This document shows positions 7,958 through 16,667 of a stretch of DNA of 64,000 bases, in pieces. The stretch's first letter is position 1, and the number at the start of each line of letters is the position of its first letter. Where the stretch lies: assembly GCA_945936135.1 (NCBI GenBank), contig CAMESG010000005.1, positions 1 to 64,000 of the forward strand. The letters are read 5' to 3'. A model generated the notes under the pieces. The model made no database searches. It saw only the letters and a list, made by a program, of their open reading frames with translations, and was not told the DNA's origin. Both the position numbers and the translations under genes were made by a program. The DNA comes from an uncultured Mollicutes bacterium. Its GTDB lineage: Bacteria > Bacillota_I > Bacilli_A > RFN20 > CAG-826.

Positions 7958-9100
7958 ATGTCGAATAAGAAGAAAAACAAAAACAAGAACCAAGCGGTTA
8001 AAGCAACGCCCGTCAAAGCGAAGAAAAACCGCAAGAAAATGGATCCGAAGAAGAAGGAGATGGTAAAAGTCTCTTTCATGACCCTGATCAACAACGACGC
8101 CTGCCTTAAGGTCGCCCGTGAATATCGCGGCGCTGGTTGGGCTGCGCTCGCCGTTGGATTGGGCCTTCTTTCCGTGGTCCTCGCTGATGTGCCAACCCTC
8201 TCCTCACAGCTTTCCGTCAATTTTGGCGACAGCGTCCTCGGCGCCCCGAACTACTCCCTTGATCAAGAACTCGCGACCTTCTCCAAAGAACTCTCCGAGA
8301 AGGGCGTTACCCTTGAAATCAAAGACGGCAAACCCTCGGTCCAACACTGGGACAATGTCGTTTACACCGTTGAGGGTGAAAACGGTCCCGAAAAACAAAC
8401 CTGGTACGCCGATTATTCTTCCTCTTTGGATAAAATCGTCTTCGAAGTCTTCGTCAACAGTGTCGACGCTGGTGGCATGACTGTTGAAGACTCCGTGTTC
8501 TTCGCTCGCATCACGAGCGCAAAAGACCCCCTTACGGGCAACGTCCGTCCTGGTTACGGCGGAAGCGACGCTTCCTACGCGACCAATTTCGTTGCTTTCG
8601 GCCAAGAAAATATCATGGTCGGTCGTTATAACGAAAACGGAAAAGGATCCACCATTACCGGTATCACCGCCGATTTGGAAGGCACGAAGTTCTCGGAATT
8701 CGCCAACGAAACAAAAAATGGTTTGGGCGAATACCCCGAAGAAAAGGAATTTGTCCGTGCGATTACTGCAAAATGGAAGGACGTCATCGTCCGCTCAACC
8801 GATCGCCAAAAGATCAGCAGTTCTTGGACCATGGCGGGCATTACCGCCGCAATCTATGTCGGCATTGAAGTCCTCTTCGGCTTGGTCGTCTTCTTGTTGA
8901 CCCGCGGCAAGCGTAACCCCTTCCGTATTTACACCTTCTGGGAAACGCAGAAGATCTCCTATTGGGCCGGCGTTGCTCCTGCCCTTCTCTCCTTGGCCTT
9001 TGGCTTTGCCATGCCAAGCTTCGCTATGATGTCGTTTATCGTCCTCTTCGGCCTGCGCCTCATGTGGCTTTCGATGAAGACGATGCGCCCCGCGGCGTAA
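7958..9100 (+). CDS. Membrane protein with large extracytoplasmic domain, unknown function
   Basis: 380 residues from the ATG at 7958 (MSNKKKNKNKN); an upstream in-frame TTG at 7925 is less likely. The layout is a very Lys-rich cytoplasmic tail (1-42), one membrane segment near residues 62-80, about 200 residues outside, then three or four membrane segments at the C-terminus (AAIYVGIEVLFGLVVFLL; APALLSLAFGFAMPSFAMMSFIVLFGLRLMWL). The overall shape recalls DUF1189 proteins, but I cannot confirm homology. The gene stands alone and ends in a strong terminator. A possible -10 (TATTAT, 7891-7896) lies upstream. Confidence 0.65.
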   Translation: MSNKKKNKNKNQAVKATPVKAKKNRKKMDPKKKEMVKVSFMTLINNDACLKVAREYRGAGWAALAVGLGLLSVVLADVPTLSSQLSVNFGDSVLGAPNYSLDQELATFSKELSEKGVTLEIKDGKPSVQHWDNVVYTVEGENGPEKQTWYADYSSSLDKIVFEVFVNSVDAGGMTVEDSVFFARITSAKDPLTGNVRPGYGGSDASYATNFVAFGQENIMVGRYNENGKGSTITGITADLEGTKFSEFANETKNGLGEYPEEKEFVRAITAKWKDVIVRSTDRQKISSSWTMAGITAAIYVGIEVLFGLVVFLLTRGKRNPFRIYTFWETQKISYWAGVAPALLSLAFGFAMPSFAMMSFIVLFGLRLMWLSMKTMRPAA

Positions 9101-9114
9101 TTCTCAATCAGCCT

Positions 9115-9140
9115 TGCCTGCCCACGCGGCAGGCTTTTTT
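9115..9140 (+). terminator. Rho-independent terminator
   Basis: GCCTGC and GCAGGC arms with a short loop followed by TTTTTT, 15 bases after the stop codon of the preceding plus-strand gene. Confidence 0.9.
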
Positions 9141-9144
9141 GTAC

Positions 9145-9172
9145 AAAAATGCCGAGCCTTTCAGCCCGGCAT
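9145..9172 (-). terminator. Rho-independent terminator of the cap operon
   Basis: On the minus strand ATGCCGGGCTGAAAGG then CTCGGCAT form a hairpin followed by TTTTTG, 8 bases past the capF stop codon. It lies back to back with the plus-strand terminator. Confidence 0.88.
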
Positions 9173-9179
9173 CATGGTC

Positions 9180-10274
9180 TTAGACATCCGCTCGATAGGT
9201 ATCCGCGGTCGATGGATCATAAACTTCGCTGATCCACATCAAGGTATAAGAGTCTTCCGTCCCGATGTTTTTGATTTCGTGGGTGTATCCTACTTTGATT
9301 TCCACGGGGTCCGAGACGCCGCCTTCAACGATGTTTTCGAGCATCTCATTTGTCTCGATGTTTCGTTGACGAATTAAGCACCTTCCCTTCACCGTGTAGA
9401 AGATTTCTTTCTTATAGGTGTGGTAGTGCCCGCCTTTCGTGATCCCGGGGAAGGAAACGTTCTCGCTGATTTGGCCATGAGCTTTAGATTTATAGAGTTC
9501 CTCAAAAGATCCGCGCATATCTGCGGCGAAATTGAAGGAATAGCCATCCTCGGATAAATAACCGCAGAAGGTTTTGAAAAGTTTTCGTTCAAATTCGCCC
9601 GTGACTTTTGGGAAGTGTTTCGCGGAGCAAATCCCTTCTTTGAAGGAATGGAGGAGGTCGGCCAAATGGCCAAGCGAACAATCGTCGGTGATCGAAATCG
9701 AAAGGGTGTTCTTCGCGCCTTCGTGGCAAGAAGAGAAGATGACTTCCATCCAATCCGAGACGATGTCTTCCACGTAGTTGTAATGGACCACGTAATCGCG
9801 ATCGCGAATGGTAATCGAAAGGCCGTGAGCAATGTTATAGCAGAACGTCGCAGCGGCACTGTTGTAGTTCGGGCGGCACCCACGACCATAAACATTTGCT
9901 AGGCGGTAGACGTAGACAGGGAGGCCAGAGGCGAATAAGAAATCTTCGCCCATCTTCTTTGACTTCCCATAATCGTTATCCAAGGTCGCTTGGATGGAAC
10001 TTGAGAAGATGATCGGCGTTTTCTTCCCGCTTCGAAGAACGAGATCAACGAGTTTTTTCGTCAAATTGGCGTTGCCGTCATAGAACTCCTCGACCGTTAA
10101 AGGGCGGTTAATGCCCGCGAGATGGACAATGAAATCGGCTTCGAGAACAGCTTTTTCAAGGAAATGTGGCTCGGAATCAACATCAAAAGGAAGGACTTCC
10201 GCTCCTTTGCGTTTTAAGGCCTCGCAAAGGTGCTTTCCGATGAACCCCTTGGCGCCGGTAACCAAAACCTTCAT
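9180..10274 (-). CDS. capF: UDP-2-acetamido-2,6-dideoxyhexulose reductase/3-epimerase CapF
   Basis: 364 residues with two domains. Residues 1-240 are a short-chain dehydrogenase (VTGAKGFIGKHL nucleotide-binding loop, IVHLAGINRP, catalytic YGKSK). Residues about 250-364 are a cupin (GGHYHTYKKEIFYTVKG, GYTHEIKNIG) with the metal-binding His residues. This matches Staphylococcus CapF, in which the cupin epimerises C3 and the dehydrogenase reduces C4 on the way to UDP-N-acetyl-L-fucosamine. It is the last gene of capE-capG-capF, 3 bases behind capG, and is followed by a terminator. Length and domain order are normal. Confidence 0.92.
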   Translation of the reverse strand: MKVLVTGAKGFIGKHLCEALKRKGAEVLPFDVDSEPHFLEKAVLEADFIVHLAGINRPLTVEEFYDGNANLTKKLVDLVLRSGKKTPIIFSSSIQATLDNDYGKSKKMGEDFLFASGLPVYVYRLANVYGRGCRPNYNSAAATFCYNIAHGLSITIRDRDYVVHYNYVEDIVSDWMEVIFSSCHEGAKNTLSISITDDCSLGHLADLLHSFKEGICSAKHFPKVTGEFERKLFKTFCGYLSEDGYSFNFAADMRGSFEELYKSKAHGQISENVSFPGITKGGHYHTYKKEIFYTVKGRCLIRQRNIETNEMLENIVEGGVSDPVEIKVGYTHEIKNIGTEDSYTLMWISEVYDPSTADTYRADV

Positions 10275-10277
10275 GGC

Positions 10278-11426
10278 TTAGGGTTTCCTCCAAACCATCT
10301 TGTTGACGACGCCGGTATAGGATTGGATCAACTTGATCACTTTATCCGACACATTGAGGTCGATGTAATCACGGACGGGGCGGCAACCATTTTTGTTGTT
10401 GATGGCGACTTCGACCGCTTGAAGGAGGTTCTTCTCGTCAATCCCAGCAAGGACAAAGCACGCTTCGTCCAAGGCCTCCGGACGCTCCGTAGAAGTACGA
10501 ATGCAGACCGCGGCGATAGGCTCGCCAATCGAGGCATAGAAACTGCTTTCTTCCGGCAAAGTGCCAGAGTCGCTAACGACACAGAAAGCATTCATCTGGA
10601 GATTGTTGTAATCATGGAAGCCCATCGGCTCATGAAGGATCACGCGCTCATCGAGTTGGAAGCCGGTTTGATCCAATTTCTTTTTGCTTCTCGGATGGCA
10701 AGAATAGAGAATCGGCATGTCGTAGGTCTTCGCCAAAGCGTTGATCGCGTTGAACAAAGAGAGGAAGTTCTCATCCGTATCGATGTTCTCTTCCCGATGA
10801 GCGCTCAAGAGAATATAACCATTCTTTTTCAAGCCAAGACGTTGCAAAACGTCGCTGTGTTTAATGGATTCCAGATTGTTGGTTAACACTTCAGCCATCG
10901 GGGAGCCCGTGACATAGGTGCGTTCTTTCGGCAGCCCGCAATCCGCGAGGTAACGTCTTGCGTGCTCCGAATAGGCGAGATTCACATCCGAAATAATATC
11001 GACGATGCGGCGATTTGTTTCTTCGGGCAAGCATTCATCCTTGCAACGGTTTCCGGCTTCCATGTGAAAGATCGGAAGATGGAGACGCTTTGCTCCGATC
11101 ACCGATAAGCAAGAGTTTGTATCGCCAAGTACCAAAACAGCGTCCGGCTTCGTCTCGACCATCGCTTCATAGGATTTCGCGATGATGTTACCCATCGTTT
11201 GGCCGAGGTTATCGCCAACGACGTTCAAATACGCGTCCGGTGCCTCAATGCCCAAATCCTTGAAGAAGACGCCATTGAGATTGTAATCGTAGTTTTGTCC
11301 CGTGTGGACGAGCAACGTATCGAAATAGATGCGCGCTTTGTTGATGACCGCCGCAAGACGGATGAGTTCCGGGCGGGTGCCCACGATGATCATGAGCTTC
11401 AGCTTGCCGTTGTTTTTAAATTGCAT
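10278..11426 (-). CDS. capG: Non-hydrolysing UDP-sugar 2-epimerase CapG
   Basis: 382 residues of the WecB/CapG epimerase family. Visible landmarks are IIVGTRPELIRL (substrate-binding loop), VLGDTNS, HMEAGNRC with the active-site Glu, CLPEETNRRIVD, SAHREEN and SDSGTLPEESSF. Placed between capE and capF, it is expected to invert C2 and yield UDP-N-acetyl-L-fucosamine rather than act on UDP-GlcNAc. AGGAGAGG lies just upstream of the ATG. Acts in the cytoplasm. CapG versus WecB is decided by gene context. Confidence 0.9.
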   Translation of the reverse strand: MQFKNNGKLKLMIIVGTRPELIRLAAVINKARIYFDTLLVHTGQNYDYNLNGVFFKDLGIEAPDAYLNVVGDNLGQTMGNIIAKSYEAMVETKPDAVLVLGDTNSCLSVIGAKRLHLPIFHMEAGNRCKDECLPEETNRRIVDIISDVNLAYSEHARRYLADCGLPKERTYVTGSPMAEVLTNNLESIKHSDVLQRLGLKKNGYILLSAHREENIDTDENFLSLFNAINALAKTYDMPILYSCHPRSKKKLDQTGFQLDERVILHEPMGFHDYNNLQMNAFCVVSDSGTLPEESSFYASIGEPIAAVCIRTSTERPEALDEACFVLAGIDEKNLLQAVEVAINNKNGCRPVRDYIDLNVSDKVIKLIQSYTGVVNKMVWRKP

Positions 11427-11446
11427 GGACGCCTCTCCTTATGGAA

Positions 11447-12640
11447 TTAATCGTGTTGACGGACGGGGCCGCCGAAAAGTTCGAGTTTCTTCAAGAGTTC
11501 CTTCATTCCCTCAACATCCAAACGATGGGTGTTGTGAGATGTGTAGGATTCGCCAAGATTGAGCTTTTGGTTTCCTGCCGTAAAGTACTTATCGTAGTTG
11601 AGGTCGCGATTGTCGGCTTTGACGCAGAAGAAGTTGCCCATGTCGATCGATTTGAGCATTTCTTCTTGCGTGACCAAGGTTTCATAGAGTTTCTCGCCGT
11701 GGCGCGTTCCAATGTAAGCGACGCCCGTTTTCGCTTTTTTGAGTTCCAAGACCGCTTTCGCGAGTGTCTCGATCGTCGCGGCAGGAGCCTTCTGGACGAA
11801 CAAATCGCCCTGCTCACCGTTTTCAAAGGCGTAGAGGACCAAATCGACCGCGTCGTCCAATGTCATCATAAAACGCGTCATCTCAGGGTTCGTAATGGTG
11901 ATGGGCTTGCCTTCTTCGATTTGAGAAAGGAACAAAGGGATGACCGAACCACGGCTTGCCATGACGTTGCCATAGCGCGTTAAACAAAGAACCGTGTCGC
12001 CCGGGAGCAATTGACGGCTGCGGGCAATGACGTTCTTTTCCATCAAGGCCTTGGAGATCCCCATCGCATTGATGGGATAAGCGGCTTTGTCGGTAGAAAG
12101 GAAGATCGCTTTCTTGACATGGTTACGAATGCAGGCGGTAATGACGTTATCGCTGCCAATGACGTTCGTGCGAACGGCTTCCATCGGATAGAATTCACAG
12201 GAAGGAACCTGCTTTAAGGCCGCCGCGGAGAAGACGTAATCAACGCCACGGAACGCGTCCATGATGGAATTTAGGTCGCGGACATCGCCAATGTAGAATT
12301 TGAGTTTGTCGTTGTGATACGCCTTGCGCATATCGTCTTGCTTTTTCTCGTCGCGAGAAAGGATACGAATTTCTTTGATTTCGGTATCCAAGAAGCGGTC
12401 GACAACCGCGTGGCCAAAAGAACCCGTGCCACCGGTGATCAACAAGACTTTGTCTTTTAGAATCGAGGTATCTTTCGCGGCGTGTTCCAGAAGAATTTGC
12501 TTCATCCGTTCGAGTTTTAACGCATTAGCGTTCTCTTCCGATTTCTCGTACTCGCTGTAGGTTCGCAGGGCGACATCGACGAGCTCTGCCGCCTCTTTTT
12601 GCGTTAAACCGGTTTTCGTGCGAATTTCTTTTAAGGTCAT
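11447..12640 (-). CDS. capE: XRE helix-turn-helix domain fused to CapE-type UDP-GlcNAc 4,6-dehydratase/5-epimerase
   Basis: 397 residues. Residues 1-55 (MTLKEIRTKTGLTQKEAAEL, then RTYSEYEKS) form an XRE/Cro-type DNA-binding domain. From about residue 62 (KDKVLLITGGTGSFGHAVVD) it is an extended short-chain dehydrogenase of the CapE/FlaA1 type, with STDKAAYPINAMGISK around the active site; MGxxK replaces YxxxK, as in CapE. It makes the first intermediate of UDP-N-acetyl-L-fucosamine from UDP-GlcNAc. The start at 12640 is set by AGAGGAG 8 bases upstream and a promoter-like region behind it; the upstream extension of the frame is non-coding. The DNA-binding domain is unusual for this enzyme and suggests self-regulation of the operon (inferred). 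Confidence 0.9.
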   Translation of the reverse strand: MTLKEIRTKTGLTQKEAAELVDVALRTYSEYEKSEENANALKLERMKQILLEHAAKDTSILKDKVLLITGGTGSFGHAVVDRFLDTEIKEIRILSRDEKKQDDMRKAYHNDKLKFYIGDVRDLNSIMDAFRGVDYVFSAAALKQVPSCEFYPMEAVRTNVIGSDNVITACIRNHVKKAIFLSTDKAAYPINAMGISKALMEKNVIARSRQLLPGDTVLCLTRYGNVMASRGSVIPLFLSQIEEGKPITITNPEMTRFMMTLDDAVDLVLYAFENGEQGDLFVQKAPAATIETLAKAVLELKKAKTGVAYIGTRHGEKLYETLVTQEEMLKSIDMGNFFCVKADNRDLNYDKYFTAGNQKLNLGESYTSHNTHRLDVEGMKELLKKLELFGGPVRQHD

Positions 12641-12652
12641 AATATTATCTCC

Positions 12653-12756
12653 TCTTGCCCATAGTATCCTTGAATTTGCATATAGGTGCAAGTATTGCTT
12701 ATCGAAAGACACATTTATCCGATATTCAAAGAAATCTATCCGCGCAGATAAGCAAT
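12653..12756 (-). promoter_or_regulatory. cap operon control region with two inverted repeats
   Basis: On the minus strand a TACTAT -10 candidate lies close to the capE ribosome site. Immediately upstream is a TTGCA-6-TGCAA inverted repeat (12676-12691), overlapping the -35 side. A longer pair ATTGCTTATC / GATAAGCAAT (12694-12703 and 12747-12756) is separated by 43 bases. These could be operators for the XRE domain of the capE product. Confidence 0.5.
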
Positions 12757-12764
12757 TATTGCCG

Positions 12765-12790
12765 AAAAGAAAACCGCCCGGTTGGGCGGC
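12765..12790 (-). terminator. Rho-independent terminator of the five-gene operon
   Basis: On the minus strand GCCGCCC AAC CGGGCGG is followed by TTTTCTTTTC, 5 bases beyond the stop of the M50-like gene. Confidence 0.88.
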
Positions 12791-12794
12791 TATC

Positions 12795-14015
12795 TTATTC
12801 TTCGTCTTCAGCCTCTTCTTTAGGCTCTTCTTTTTCTTTCCCTTCTTCAGGGGCGGTTTCCTTTTTCGCCTCCCAAGGCAAGGGGTAGAGATCCCAAGAA
12901 GGATGTAGTTTTGCAACAAAATCCTTGTCGTGTTGGAGCAAAGCCTTTTCCGATTCGAAGAAGACTTCTTCGTTTTTGCGAAGCGGCGCGATCACCTTTT
13001 CGACTTTATCAAGCGCGTAGTTGGCTTCGCCTTCGCTTTCTTCGACGCAAGCGCTAATTAAGAGATAAGCGCGAAGCGCGGCAACCGATCCGATATCGCT
13101 GATGTATTTCTTTTGCTCGTCGGTGAAGTCGGCATAATAGGCCTTGCCTACCGTCGTTTTGCTAGAAGCAAGAAGGAGACTGAGTTTGAAGCAGGAGGCT
13201 TCGTTCTTCGCCGTGGCGCTGACGCCTTTTTCGGCGTTGATCACGCGGTCTAGAAGGGCATTCGCTTGATCGAAATCTCCTTTGCGGACGCAATCGTAGA
13301 TCACGAAATAATTAAGATAAGAGGTGAAGTCGGTTATCGCTTCAAAAGAGCGAAGCTCTGGGGCGGGCTCGCCCAAGAATTTGGCTTTTTCGACGTTGAG
13401 GTAGTAGTTGTAAGCAACTTTGTTTTCGTTCTTGGAAAGAAGCAAGAAGAGGTAGCCGTCGTTCATCGAATCCAAGCGGAAGGGGAAGATGTCGTAGAGG
13501 AAGACCATGCCTCCAACCGCCAAAATCGTTAGGCTGAAGACTTGGAGCCACGCCATTTCGGGATGCGTTTTCAATTGTCCCGCAGCATAGGAATTAAGGA
13601 CCATCAAGACAATGGCCTCGATGAGGTAGAAGAAGATTGGAAGGAAGGCGTAGACCCCAAGCGAAGATTTCTCTTCGTCTTTTGGAGCGACTTTCGTTTC
13701 GCCCGTCAGGCCATCATAGGAATAAACGCCGAAGTGGTATTTCCCTTCTTTTTTGCGGACGCCGATCATGAACATAACGCAGGAGAGAACTTCGTATTTC
13801 CCAACCTTCGCGCCAAGTAAGTGGCCGGCTTCAAGAAGGATCCCGTTAATCAAAATGCCCGCGAGCAAGGAGAGAACCACCAACAACACAAAATGAAGCG
13901 GAAGTTTGTCGCTATACTCCATCATGATGGGTCGAATCGCCAAAAGGCCAACGCCCAAAGCGATGCCGAACATCAGCACATAGACCAAAAAGGTCGCAAA
14001 ATCGTTTCGTTTCAT
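12795..14015 (-). CDS. Membrane protein resembling a degenerate M50 (site-2-type) protease
   Basis: 406 residues. The first 210 carry about six membrane segments, then a soluble helical region of about 170 residues and an acidic Glu/Lys-rich tail (about 385-406). In the second membrane segment LLEAGHLLGAK has the shape of the HExxH metalloprotease signature but with Leu in place of the first His. A later FRLDSMNDGYLF recalls the M50 LDG motif. It may therefore be an inactive relative with a scaffold role; this is inference from local motifs. It is the last gene of a five-gene operon, overlapping the alcohol dehydrogenase gene by 4 bases. Confidence 0.6.
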   Translation of the reverse strand: MKRNDFATFLVYVLMFGIALGVGLLAIRPIMMEYSDKLPLHFVLLVVLSLLAGILINGILLEAGHLLGAKVGKYEVLSCVMFMIGVRKKEGKYHFGVYSYDGLTGETKVAPKDEEKSSLGVYAFLPIFFYLIEAIVLMVLNSYAAGQLKTHPEMAWLQVFSLTILAVGGMVFLYDIFPFRLDSMNDGYLFLLLSKNENKVAYNYYLNVEKAKFLGEPAPELRSFEAITDFTSYLNYFVIYDCVRKGDFDQANALLDRVINAEKGVSATAKNEASCFKLSLLLASSKTTVGKAYYADFTDEQKKYISDIGSVAALRAYLLISACVEESEGEANYALDKVEKVIAPLRKNEEVFFESEKALLQHDKDFVAKLHPSWDLYPLPWEAKKETAPEEGKEKEEPKEEAEDEE

Positions 14016-15202
14016 AATTCCTCCTTTGCGAGTAGACGCGAATAGATTGCTTCAACATCCTCGCGATCCAATGGTTGGGGGTAACGACCAACCAAACGTG
14101 TTCCGTTACCCGTAGCAAGATCGACAAGCGGCGCGAGGTCCAAAGAAGTCAACCCGACTTCCCCGAAGGAAGAAGGCATTCCGATCGATTGGAAGAAGGC
14201 TTCCATCGCTCGGATACCCATTATAGCGGTTTCTTCTTCGTTTGCACCTTCCAAAGAGAAAAGTTTTCTCGTAAGATTCGCGAATTTTTTGAGATCTTTC
14301 TTAAAGACGTGCTTCGCCCATGCGGGATAGATCAAGGCGACGCCTGCGCCATGAATGATAGAAGGACAATAGGCGGAAAGCGTATGTTCCAACGGATGAA
14401 CCACCGTCGAGAATTTCTTTCCAATCGATGTGAAACCATCGTGGCTAAGCGAGCTGCAAAGCATCAAAGAGGCTCTTGCCTTCTTGTCGTTTGGGTCTTT
14501 TAACAACGCTTTGCCCGCTTCCATCGTCGTTTTTACAACGTCCAAGGCCAAATTGTCCGCAAGTTCGTTTTCATCACTTGCGCAGAAATACCGCTCGAGG
14601 CTATGCATCATGGTGTCGCTAACGCCAGCAAACACATGAAGCGCAGGAACGCCTAACGTCAGCGCCGGGTTTTCAATCGCGAACAAAGGCCGAACCACAT
14701 CCGAATTAAAGCCTTGCTTGATTTGCCGTTCATCGTCTTGGATCACGCAGGAATTGCTCGATTCGCTTCCCGCGCTTGCAATCGTCAAAATAACGCCAAC
14801 GGGCAACGTCTTTTTGGGCGTTGCTAAATGCAAATTGAAATCAAAGGGGTCGCCTTCGTAGTAATACGCGACGCCAAGCGATTTCGCGGTGTCGATGACC
14901 GAACCACCGCCGACGGCGAGAAGAAGATCCACAGGACGCTCCTTGATTTCTGCAAGGGCCTTTCTCACGAAACCGATCTCGGGATTTGGACGAATGCCGC
15001 CCATCTCGCGATAGGAAATGCCGACACCTTTAAGCGATTCACGGATGCGATTCAACAAGCCCGAACGTTCCGCGCTTCCTCCTCCATAGAGGACAAACAC
15101 GCTAGAAAAGCCATATCCTTTCACGATATCCCCAACTTCGTTTTCCCTTCCTTCTCCGAAAAGAAGGCGGGTGGGGTTATAAAAATCAAAACGGTCTTCC
15201 AT
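14012..15202 (-). CDS. Iron-containing alcohol dehydrogenase
   Basis: 396 residues of the class III iron-dependent alcohol dehydrogenase family (butanol dehydrogenase type). N-terminal FYNPTRLLFGEG, the nucleotide-binding VGGGSVIDTAKSLG near residue 95 and the metal-site region HPLEHTLSAY followed by HGAGVALIYPAW are all present. It reduces aldehydes to alcohols using NAD(P)H in the cytoplasm. It overlaps the tetR gene by 1 base and the M50-like gene by 4, so all are one transcript; the adjacent TetR-type regulator may respond to its substrate. The substrate cannot be told. Confidence 0.9.
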   Translation of the reverse strand: MEDRFDFYNPTRLLFGEGRENEVGDIVKGYGFSSVFVLYGGGSAERSGLLNRIRESLKGVGISYREMGGIRPNPEIGFVRKALAEIKERPVDLLLAVGGGSVIDTAKSLGVAYYYEGDPFDFNLHLATPKKTLPVGVILTIASAGSESSNSCVIQDDERQIKQGFNSDVVRPLFAIENPALTLGVPALHVFAGVSDTMMHSLERYFCASDENELADNLALDVVKTTMEAGKALLKDPNDKKARASLMLCSSLSHDGFTSIGKKFSTVVHPLEHTLSAYCPSIIHGAGVALIYPAWAKHVFKKDLKKFANLTRKLFSLEGANEEETAIMGIRAMEAFFQSIGMPSSFGEVGLTSLDLAPLVDLATGNGTRLVGRYPQPLDREDVEAIYSRLLAKEEL

Positions 15203-15759
15203 CAGCGGTTCAACTCCTGTTTCGAGAAGCTCAAAACGGCAGGTTCGAGGACATCAACGGCCAAATCAATGAAACGGCTCATCGAATTCTTAAAGGAGAT
15301 CGGCGTAAGGGTCGGATCCTTGAAACAGAACTCGAATTCATCCGAGATGAAGTGGGCGAAACGCCGTGCGCAATTTCGCAAGACATCAACGTCTTCCGTC
15401 GGCTTGCTATCTTTCGTCCAAAGTTCGAAAAGAAAGGTCGTCAATTTCCCAAAGATGAAATCATCGGTCAGATCTCGCGCCGCGGAATTGTAGGTGGAAC
15501 GAAGAAAGAGAAAGTTCTTCGCAACATAATCCACGAAACCCCTAAGAACCGATTTCGTGTCCTTCGGTTTCTTTTTGAACCCAAGATTTTCGTTAAGGAA
15601 AATCGCAGCGATCAAGTCATAGATGTCCGTGTAGTGATAATAGAAGGTCTGGCGGTGGATCCCACATTTCCGACACAAGGCTGTGACATTGATGTCTTTC
15701 AGCTTCTTGGTCTTCATCATGTCCTTCAGAGCAATCTTTAATTTCGCTTCGGTGATCAT
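15202..15759 (-). CDS. TetR/AcrR-family transcriptional regulator
   Basis: 185 residues. The N-terminal DNA-binding domain has KLKIALKDMMKTKKLKDINV, then TALCRKCGIHRQTFYYHY, the classical TetR helix-turn-helix with FYYHY. The C-terminal ligand domain resembles the DhaS-like subgroup (TetR_C_8). It overlaps psuG by 4 bases and the alcohol dehydrogenase gene by 1. As an internal operon gene it probably controls its own operon. Confidence 0.88.
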   Translation of the reverse strand: MITEAKLKIALKDMMKTKKLKDINVTALCRKCGIHRQTFYYHYTDIYDLIAAIFLNENLGFKKKPKDTKSVLRGFVDYVAKNFLFLRSTYNSAARDLTDDFIFGKLTTFLFELWTKDSKPTEDVDVLRNCARRFAHFISDEFEFCFKDPTLTPISFKNSMSRFIDLAVDVLEPAVLSFSKQELNR

Positions 15760-16667
15760 TGTTTTTTCCTTAAGGAAGCATATTCTGCGGCGATTTTCGC
15801 ACCAAGTGACGCGTTATTGATAACGAGGTGGATGTTGGAGTCCAAGGATTTCCCGCCGGTGAGTTCAACGATTCTCTTTAACAAGAAGGGCGTGCTGTCT
15901 TTGCCGTGAATCCCCGCTTTCTCTGCGTCGTTGACCGCCTGATCAACGATCGCATCGATGTAGGAGTGCGGGAGCGCGAATTCTTCAGGAATCGGATTGG
16001 AAATAAGGATTCCGCCGCTCAAGCCGAGATCCTTTTTCGCAGCGATGATGGCAGCCGCGTCTTTTGGATCTTCAAACACAGCGTCGACCGAGCCGTTCGA
16101 AGAAACGCTATAGAAATTCGCGAAAGTCTTTGCTTTATAAGAAAGGATCGTGACTCCTTCCGTTTCAAGATATTCGAGGGTTTTCGGGATATCGAGAATC
16201 GCTTTCGCCCCAGAGCAAACGACCGTCACGCCGACTTCACCAAGTTCCTTCAAATCGCGAGAAACATCCCACGTCGTTTCCGCGCCGCGATGAACGCCAC
16301 CGATGCCGCCGGTAACAAACACGGGGATTCCCGCCATAGAGGCAATGAGCATGGTCGCCGAAACCGTCGTGGCGCCCCATTCTTTACGAGCAACGACAAC
16401 GGGAAGGTCGCGCTTAGAAACCTTCGCGATGCCTTTCCGCTTTCCAAAGGCTTCAAGTTCGTTATCGTCCATCCCGACGACAATCTCGCCATCGATGATG
16501 CCGATGGTTGCAGGAATCGCGCCATTATCGCGGACCGTTTTCTCAACGGCGCGTGCGGTTTCAACGTTCTTTGGGTAAGGCATGCCGTGGCTGATGATCG
16601 TCGATTCAAGCGCGACGACCGCACGACCTTCTTCTAACGCCAAACGGACTTCTTCGTTAATTTTCAT
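15756..16667 (-). CDS. psuG: Pseudouridine-5'-phosphate glycosidase
   Basis: 303 residues. VVALESTIISHGMPYPKNVETA, the ATIGIIDGEIVVGM segment, TTVSATMLIA and GGIGGVHRGAETTWDVS are hallmarks of PsuG/IndA. The enzyme splits pseudouridine 5'-phosphate to uracil and ribose 5-phosphate with a Mn-dependent Lys mechanism. No pseudouridine kinase (PsuK) gene is adjacent, so its substrate must come from elsewhere. It overlaps the P-type ATPase gene upstream and tetR downstream, each by 4 bases. Confidence 0.95.
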   Translation of the reverse strand: MKINEEVRLALEEGRAVVALESTIISHGMPYPKNVETARAVEKTVRDNGAIPATIGIIDGEIVVGMDDNELEAFGKRKGIAKVSKRDLPVVVARKEWGATTVSATMLIASMAGIPVFVTGGIGGVHRGAETTWDVSRDLKELGEVGVTVVCSGAKAILDIPKTLEYLETEGVTILSYKAKTFANFYSVSSNGSVDAVFEDPKDAAAIIAAKKDLGLSGGILISNPIPEEFALPHSYIDAIVDQAVNDAEKAGIHGKDSTPFLLKRIVELTGGKSLDSNIHLVINNASLGAKIAAEYASLRKKQ

